Assembly (NCBI GenBank): GCA_945643635.1
Contig: CALZFC010000252.1
Location: 3,258,501 to 3,322,500 of the forward strand
From: Allodiplogaster sudhausi
Lineage: Eukaryota > Nematoda > Chromadorea > Rhabditida > Diplogasteridae
DNA length: 64,000 bases
Direction: 5' to 3'
Shown: positions 57,659-64,000 of the stretch, one piece after another
Position numbering within the stretch: position 1 is the first letter of the stretch
How the letters are laid out: each line of letters starts with the position of its first letter
Program-made: the position numbers and the translations under genes
The notes under the pieces: model-generated
What the model was told of the DNA's origin: nothing
The model's input: the letters and a program-made list of their open reading frames with translations, nothing else
Databases searched by the model: none

Positions 57659-60285
57659 AGAGAGATGGAGAGAGAGATGGAGAGAGAGACACATAAAGAT
57701 GCAAAGAAATTACCAAAATGGTGACAGATAAAGATACTAAAAGCTAGAAAGTGGGTGTGAGAAAGCATGAAGGTAGATGAGAGAAGCGGCCGAGTCCGAA
57801 GAACAATGGAATCGAGAATGAGAGGAAGACGTCGCTAGCCAACCAGAGCTATTTCTGCAGACTACGTTTCTTGGTTGCTGAGGATGGCAGAGGGGGAAGC
57901 AGTGGATGAGAAAGAGATGGAGGGAGAGAGGGTGAGAGAGAGAGCGAGAAAGAGAGGGAGGGGAGAGAGGGAGAGAAAGAGAAGGAGGGGGAGAGAGAGA
58001 GATAAGAGCGAGAGGGGCTTCACCACTCTCTCGCCATTTCAAACTTCTTGCCACGGTCACTGAGTACACAACAGCTGGAAATGGCACGCAATACAACAAG
58101 GAGCCGCGAGTAGACCGAGCTCTCTTTGCTCCCTGCCAATCTTTCTTTCCTACTTTTCTCTCGATCTCTCTCTTCCTCTGCCTTATGTGCTTCTAGCTTA
58201 ATCTCAATCCACTCTCTTTCTCTCCCCCTCCCCCCTCTCTCTTTCAGCTTTTGCTCTGCAGTTCTTTGTGCGTTCATCGGCTGCACACAGTGGCACGGCC
58301 GATTCCGTGGTGGCATCCATCCTGAACCCCTTCGTTTCGCTCTCTCCTCTCCTACCTTACTCTATGTCCTTCTCTGCTTCTGTCTCTCTCACCACCTCAT
58401 TCTCTGTCACTCTCAGTCTCTCTCCCCTTCTTTCTCTCTCTCCCCTCCATCCATCAGCTGTCCATGGATCTCTGTTCTTTCTAGGCTCTCTCCGTTCCTT
58501 CCTTCTTCCGCGTGCTTTCCTCTTTCTTTCTATCTCTACAACTCTGAGTATTCGAGAAGGGGAGAGGAGGAAGAGAAAGAGAGAGAGAGAGAAAAAAAAG
58601 CGAAGTGCCAGTTAGTGCCTGCCTGGCTGAGGCCGACTGCACGGAGCAATGCAGTCGCAACATTGCCGGCCAGAGAGCGACGAGAGAGCACGTGGATGGA
58701 GAGACATTAGACACGGAGAGAGTGTGCCGAGGGGAGAGAGTGCCAGGAGCACAGAGGAAAGAGCTCTCGTCGACCGCCCGTGTCTTCTTCTCTTTCTGCA
58801 CGCCACTCGTTCGGCCTTTGAACCGGCCAAACGGGCAAAAGAAGTAGATGAAGAATGAGAGAGACCGAGAGAGATGGAGATATAAAGAATAATAGAGAAA
58901 GAGACGAAGATAGTAATTAATGATGTAGGAGGAAGAGATAACAAGATAAAGATTGTGGGCGCAAGCTGATCAAATTCTCTCCCAGTCGCTCTCCGCATCC
59001 ATCAATGTCTCGTTTAAACTTTGCCGTTAGCGGATTGCGGAAAGACGAGAGGAGATGCACGGAAGGATGCAAGAAAGGGGAAGAGCCAACAGCAACATCG
59101 GATTAAAGGTGAAGCTGTACGCACCGGATGTCACTTGGAAGTAAAGAGAGAGAGACAGAGAGAGAGAGAGAGACAGAGAGAGAGAGAGACAGAGAGAGAG
59201 AGACAGAGAGAGAGAGAGAGAAGGAGAGAGAGAGGGAGGGAGAGAGAGAGAGTGACAGAGAGAGAGAGCAAGTTGGCAAGATCATGTTGTCAAAAGGAAA
59301 GCAAGTCCATGGCAGAAAGGGCGAGAAACGTGAACAGACGAATGAGACTGAAGTGCTTCGTCTGCAACTCTCGCTTTTCTCTTGCCCAGACAGCATGCAG
59401 CTCAGCGGAGAAAACATGCGCCCTTCAGCAGATGTTTACAGAGAGATAACATAGAGTGACTCAATCGTACTCGGCGAGCACTACGGTAGGTATGGTCTAA
59501 GGGTCTTTCAAATATATATATATTTTTTTTTAATCAAAAACTTTTAAAGGAGTTTTGAAAAAATCAAAGACAAAAAGACAAATTAATTTTTTTAATGTAG
59601 AAAGAAAAATCGAAGACGTTGTCGACTTTTCGCAGCTTTAGAAAGAATAGAATGAAAGGATGTCATCCCATAGATCCTCAAAAGCTCTCATAAAAGTTCG
59701 CATACGTAGAATGAAAAGACTTCGTTGTTGTGCACATTTAGAGTTCAGCTTCCCAATCCCATTTCTTCCTTTCAGAGTGGAGCTCTCAGCCTCTCTCTTA
59801 CTCTCTTTACTTTTCTCTTTCTCTCTCTCCTCTCTTTCTTTTCTATCCTTTCTCTGTTTCTCTTTATCTCTCTCCTCTCCTAGAAGAGATCCGTCTAAAA
59901 AGCAGGCTTGGGCGTGCACAGCCTGGGGGTGCAGTCGCCCTCTTGTGCCTCCCTCCGCAGCGCCTTTCACTCGGTGGTTGTTGGTGTGCTCTCCTCTCCC
60001 CCTCTCCATCTCTCCCTCCTCTCTCTTCCTCTCCCTCTCTCTCCCTGTCTCTCTCTCTGTCTCTCTCTCCTCCCTCTCTCTTCCACCCCCCCCCCACCAT
60101 TTGTGAAAAGCAACGCCCGTCTTTGCCTCAAGTGCATGGGGTTGGCCACTCGCAAACATGCGCAGTCCCCCACCAATGCAATTTTTCCCCTTTCCTTTCG
60201 TCTCCGTCACCTTTTTCCTCTCTTCCGCTCTCTCTCTCCAATTATTTAATCTTTCTTCCTTTTCTCTCTCTCTCTCTCTGTCTCT

Positions 60286-60330
<45 letters not shown>

Positions 60331-61968
60331 ACTTGAATTCCTTGTCTCGCATGGTCTACGACTTCAATTCATACACCCTTTTTCGGAACCAGGAAACCAA
60401 CAAGCAGAATCAAGTGATTTACTACAATGAAGAGCAAAGTTGAATGGCCACACGCTTATGCTCTCTGTTTGAAAGGTGAAGAGCAAGAAAAAGAAAGAGA
60501 GAGAGAGAGAGAGAGAGGGAGGACGAAAGAGAGAGAGAGAGAGAGAGAGGGAGACCGAGAGAGAGAGGAGGCAGAGAAAGAGAGAGAGAGAATCGCGACT
60601 GTTTGTGATGGAGTGAGAGTGACAAAGGATAAGAATAGGATGCAAAAGAAATGTATAACAGTTGCACCACCAAAAGTTGGGAGAGTGCTCGTGTCTCTTC
60701 GACAACGAAATTGTTTACAGAAACGAAGTGAAATGAAGGCGTACACAATTTAAAAGCTGCAGACGAATTATCGCGCAACTTATAGCCATTTCAAGGGCAA
60801 AGAAGAGCATAACAAGGACGACTGAGCGAGCGATCAGGGAAGAGAGGAAAGGTAGCGAGAGAGTGAGAGAGAAAGAGAAAGGGAGAGAGAGAGAGAGATG
60901 GAGAGGAAGAGGGTACGAAGACGTAGGAAATAGAGCGAGAGAGCGCAGTCGAGAATTAGAGAAAGAGAGAATATCCATGAAGAAAGATTGTGTCAAGTTG
61001 AAAAGAGTAAGAGATGTTCAGGTGGAAAGGGAGAGTGTGTTCGACGGTTGAATAGAAAAGCTTAATGGATGAGGTGGGATGTCTCTGTGGCGGTGTTGCC
61101 AGTCAATAACTCAGCCAACACCCAACAACGCAAACTATGTGAGAAAGGGCGATGATGAGAGGAGGGAGGAAACGAAGAGAGAGAGTGAGAGAGAGAGAAG
61201 GGAGAGGAAGAGGAGGAGGAAGACAGAATGGGAGAGAAAGAGAGAGCACGAAGAGACTGCAACAGCCAGAGAAATGACTCTTCATCTCAGGCTGGATGCC
61301 TCATTTCAATGGATGGATGAAGGTATTTACGCATGCGCAAAGAAGAAGAAAGAAAGTCTGACTAGAAGACGAATGCAGATGATAATAAGAAACAGATGCT
61401 GGCGTCAGAAAGCTAAGAGGAAGGCAGAGTAAAGGAATGAGGGAGAGAGAGAAAGCCTGGGGCAGAATGGCGTCCTGGCCCGGCTGTTGTGGAAGGGCGA
61501 AGCACGAGCAAACTGCTACGAAGAGTGCAGCCACACTCTCCTCTCCCTCCATCTCTCTCTGCTTCTCTACCCTCTCTCACACCTATGCACACTCTCTACC
61601 AGCCACTATCGTGAGAAAGAAAGGAGAGAGATGGAGAGAGGGAGAGATAGGGAGAGAGAATGCGGAGGTGACGGCCACGATACGGGCAGAGCACTCTCAC
61701 TCGTGTTGTCAGAGAGAGAAAAAGGAGGAGGATGAGGAGGAGAGAGAGCATGCCGAAGTGAGAGAATAAGAGATGGGATTGCTCGTGGAAACCATGAACG
61801 AGCGAGAGAGTGTTGCCAGGTCGGAGAGTACAGACAGCTCTCCTCTTTCCTACTACGAGTTCGCCCTCCATCTCTCCTTTCTATCATCATCTTTTTTTTC
61901 CTTGCGATTCTCAGCATCCCTCTCGTCGTCTGCTCCATTCGTATACTCTCCTTCCACTCGCTCTTCTC

Positions 61969-62008
<40 letters not shown>

Positions 62009-62295
62009 TGCTCGTTGCTCGCTGACTGCATGTCGCATCGTCCATCCGTGAAAGGACGCCTGGTCGGGGCGAGCCAATTCCGCCTTCTCTCTCTCTTCCT
62101 CCCTGATCACCCTTTTCTTCTCCGCAGGACTATTCCGTTCTTTCGCCTCCGTTGCCCATCTCCGACACTCCCTTCTAACTTTTCCTCTTTCAATTTCAGG
62201 GAAACATTTTCCCTTTCTTTCTCTCTCTTTTATCTCCTCGCTCTCTCTCTACTTCTCTCTTTCTCCCTCTCTCATTTTGCATGTCATTGCATTGA
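55056..62295. repeat. Long non-coding stretch with many GA/CT repeats
   Basis: AT-rich to about 55.7 kb, then GA/CT repeats at about 56,025-56,040, 56,160-56,195, 56,700-56,760, 57,620-57,690, 57,925-58,005, 59,145-59,275, 60,265-60,325, 60,495-60,595 and 61,975-62,005. A possible 22-base minus-strand micro-exon near 57,232-57,253 ends in the consensus donor CTC/GTGAGT. A minus-strand frame at 55,676-55,830 (MGGGESRECERNEIACDWWK) is non-repetitive but unsupported. Otherwise nothing convincing. Confidence 0.6.
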
Positions 62296-62375
62296 ATGAG
62301 CTCACGAACAACATCAAGAAGAAATGAATACACGCGAAGAGAACCGCGCCCGTCGGATTATCAAAGTGAGTTTTG
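62296..62375 (+). CDS. Candidate plus-strand first exon
   Basis: Two overlapping frames start at ATG 62,296 (MSSRTTSRRNEYTRREPRPS) and ATG 62,324 (MNTREENRARRIIK). Both run to one consensus donor, CAAA/GTGAGT, near 62,366. A downstream acceptor TCATTCGCAG near 62,573 would add a short frame SVSRFPAIESVV and a stop. The product would be tiny, so this may be a 5' part of something else or chance. A CT repeat fills the putative intron. Confidence 0.2.
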
Positions 62376-62404
62376 CTCACAGGAGTACACTCTCGCTCCC
62401 TCGT

Positions 62405-62448
<44 letters not shown>

Positions 62449-63004
62449 CTCTTCACTCCTCTCTCTCGCTCCTTCTCTTTCTCTCTATCTTTTGTCTTTT
62501 TCTCTCTCTTCTCTCTTTCCAGTCCTTTCAATTTAACTTCTTCTTTCTCTGTTTTGTGCTATCTCATTCGCAGTCTGTTTCTAGATTCCCCGCAATTGAA
62601 TCCGTAGTCTGATCGCTTCCGAACTTTTTCGAACTTTCTCGTCTTCTCCCGTTTATTTTTTAGGAGATTAATATCATTATTATTCAGATGTTAAAGCAAT
62701 TTAAAATACATAGGATATTCTCGATACCGCGTGTGTCTGAAATGTCACGTAGAAGTTATGAAGAGAAGCGAAGAAAGCACGGCAAGATCAGAGGAAATGA
62801 GGTGGACGAGGAAATAAAAGATGGAATCAAACTATGCAGATAAGCCATGTTAAAATATAAAAAGAGTATTTAATTTTCAAGTCACTTCTTCGAATATCGA
62901 AGACATCCATTGTACGAAATAGTTGGAAATAGTACAATCCCTTAAAAGAAAACTGCACATGCAAATAAGTATTCCTCAATATTAAAAAGTAGAAATAATG
63001 AATG

Positions 63005-63234
63005 TCACAATCTGGTCATGTGAATGATTTCATCGGAAGAGTCTTCAGAGTCGGAGCGGAGGATCTGGTTGATGGCCACGGGCAAGTAGGGAGAGTGCTC
63101 GTCCTCCATGTCTGCTGGCACAACCACTTCCAGCCGCGCACCCAGCTTCTTCTTGCTGTCTTCGGGCACATCGGCCAGAGGAGCCTTCTGAAGAGAGAGA
63201 GTGTGTGTTAGAGAGAGAGAGAAAGAGAGGATAA

Positions 63235-63279
<45 letters not shown>

Positions 63280-63436
63280 GGTGCATCTGCATAGCTGGCA
63301 TGACACGCCTCCTCTTGTAACTCTCTTTATTTATGTCTACTTCCCTCAAGTCTGCTTCTCTCCCTTCCGCTCTCTCTCTAGCAACTTCCTAACAGAGCAC
63401 CTGTAGTTGTGGAAAAACAACGGCAAAGACACCTGT
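63005..63436 (-). CDS. 3' end of an unrecognised minus-strand gene
   Basis: The last exon, 63187-63005, follows a CTCTTCAG acceptor and codes 60 residues: KAPLADVPEDSKKKLGARLE, then EVVVPADMEDEHSPYLPVAI, ending SDEIIHMTRL and TGA. A likely preceding exon is 63436-63401 (TGVFAVVFPQLQ), phase 0, acceptor TTTGCAG and donor CAG/GTGCTC. The tail is acidic with serine-rich SDSEDSSDE, resembling a CK2-type phosphorylation cluster. I do not recognise the protein. The gene continues past the right edge. A GA repeat (63,240-63,275) fills the intron. Confidence 0.55.
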
Positions 63437-64000
63437 CTGCAAACATACAGAAGCATACGAGTAGAAAGTGAGCAGAGAAAGCGAAAATATTGAACCTTAG
63501 GCTACTACGCGGTATTACTTTGAAGAGAGAGAGAGGATGAGAGAGAGAGAGAGAGAGTGAGCGAGAGCAAAGGGAGAGGGAGAGAGCAGCCGAAGGCCGG
63601 TAGCAATAGCAACAAGAGAAAGAGAAGTCACTGCGGTGCATGAATCCTCAAGGCGTCTTCCGTGCTAGCTCGTGCCTGGCAGCAAAGCATGGAAAAAATA
63701 AAACATTTAGGTTCTATCCATCTCTCTCTCTCTCATTCTAGTCTAGCTCCCTCTCTCTCTCTCCATCTCTTTCTCCATCTCTCTCTCTATCTCACTCTCT
63801 CTTTCTCTCTCTCTCTCTCACTATTTCTCCTCATTACTGTCATTCTATTTGCCTTCCTTGAATGTCTCATTCATTTCGACTTACTAGGTGTTTATATTTC
63901 CTCTTTCATGTACACACACCTGAAATGATTTGATAAAAGAAAGTGAAGGATTCTAGTTGCTGCGCATTGCATGAATAGAAATGCAGCGAGTGCCTCCAGA

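Noticed and set aside
58261..58330. Plus-strand exon-like frame FFVRSSAAHSGTADSVVASI after CTCTGCAG
   Set aside because: The frame runs on into CT repeat, no convincing donor was found, and the minus strand is equally open.

Overview
This is eukaryotic, almost certainly nematode, genomic DNA. The best evidence is a near-textbook DAF-12 nuclear receptor: CESCKA P-box, the N-terminal block [14 protein letters not shown] and a DAF-12-type ligand-binding domain. A TWK-type two-pore potassium channel and many small exons separated by introns of roughly 50-180 bases with GT-AG borders agree with this. I cannot name the species. All gene models below were made by hand-joining exons at splice sites that keep phase.

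Layout. About 0.3-0.7 kb (minus) holds part of an unrecognised gene, with a 40-bp minisatellite just upstream of its start. A K2P potassium channel lies on the minus strand at 1.72-8.0 kb, with a second possible 5' exon at 15.5 kb. From 9 to 18.7 kb the DNA is dominated by GA/CT microsatellites. A compact, repeat-poor block follows: XAB2/SYF1 (minus, 18.8-23.2 kb, 21 exons, 867 codons), head-to-head with a TANGO1/MIA-like secretory-pathway protein (plus, 23.8-30.8 kb), then a small unrecognised coiled-coil protein (plus, 32.07-33.18 kb). From 35.2 kb to at least 42.6 kb, probably 55 kb, is the daf-12-like receptor (minus), with candidate alternative 5' exons scattered in a second GA/CT-rich zone. 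At the right edge the last exons of another minus-strand gene end at 63,005, and a possible plus-strand first exon lies at 62.3 kb.

The window therefore alternates housekeeping genes with short introns (splicing/repair, ER export) and regulatory or neuronal genes with long, simple-repeat-filled introns and multiple 5' exons. No pathway links the genes; the only architectural link is the divergent XAB2/TANGO1-like promoter region (23,240-23,828).

Most worth a second look: a TANGO1-like gene in a nematode, with a mutually exclusive terminal exon that would give a secreted form without the membrane anchor; a G-Y-D first selectivity filter in the K2P channel; alternative 5' exons of the K2P and daf-12 genes; overlapping reading frames in one daf-12 5' exon; and the extreme GA/CT load.
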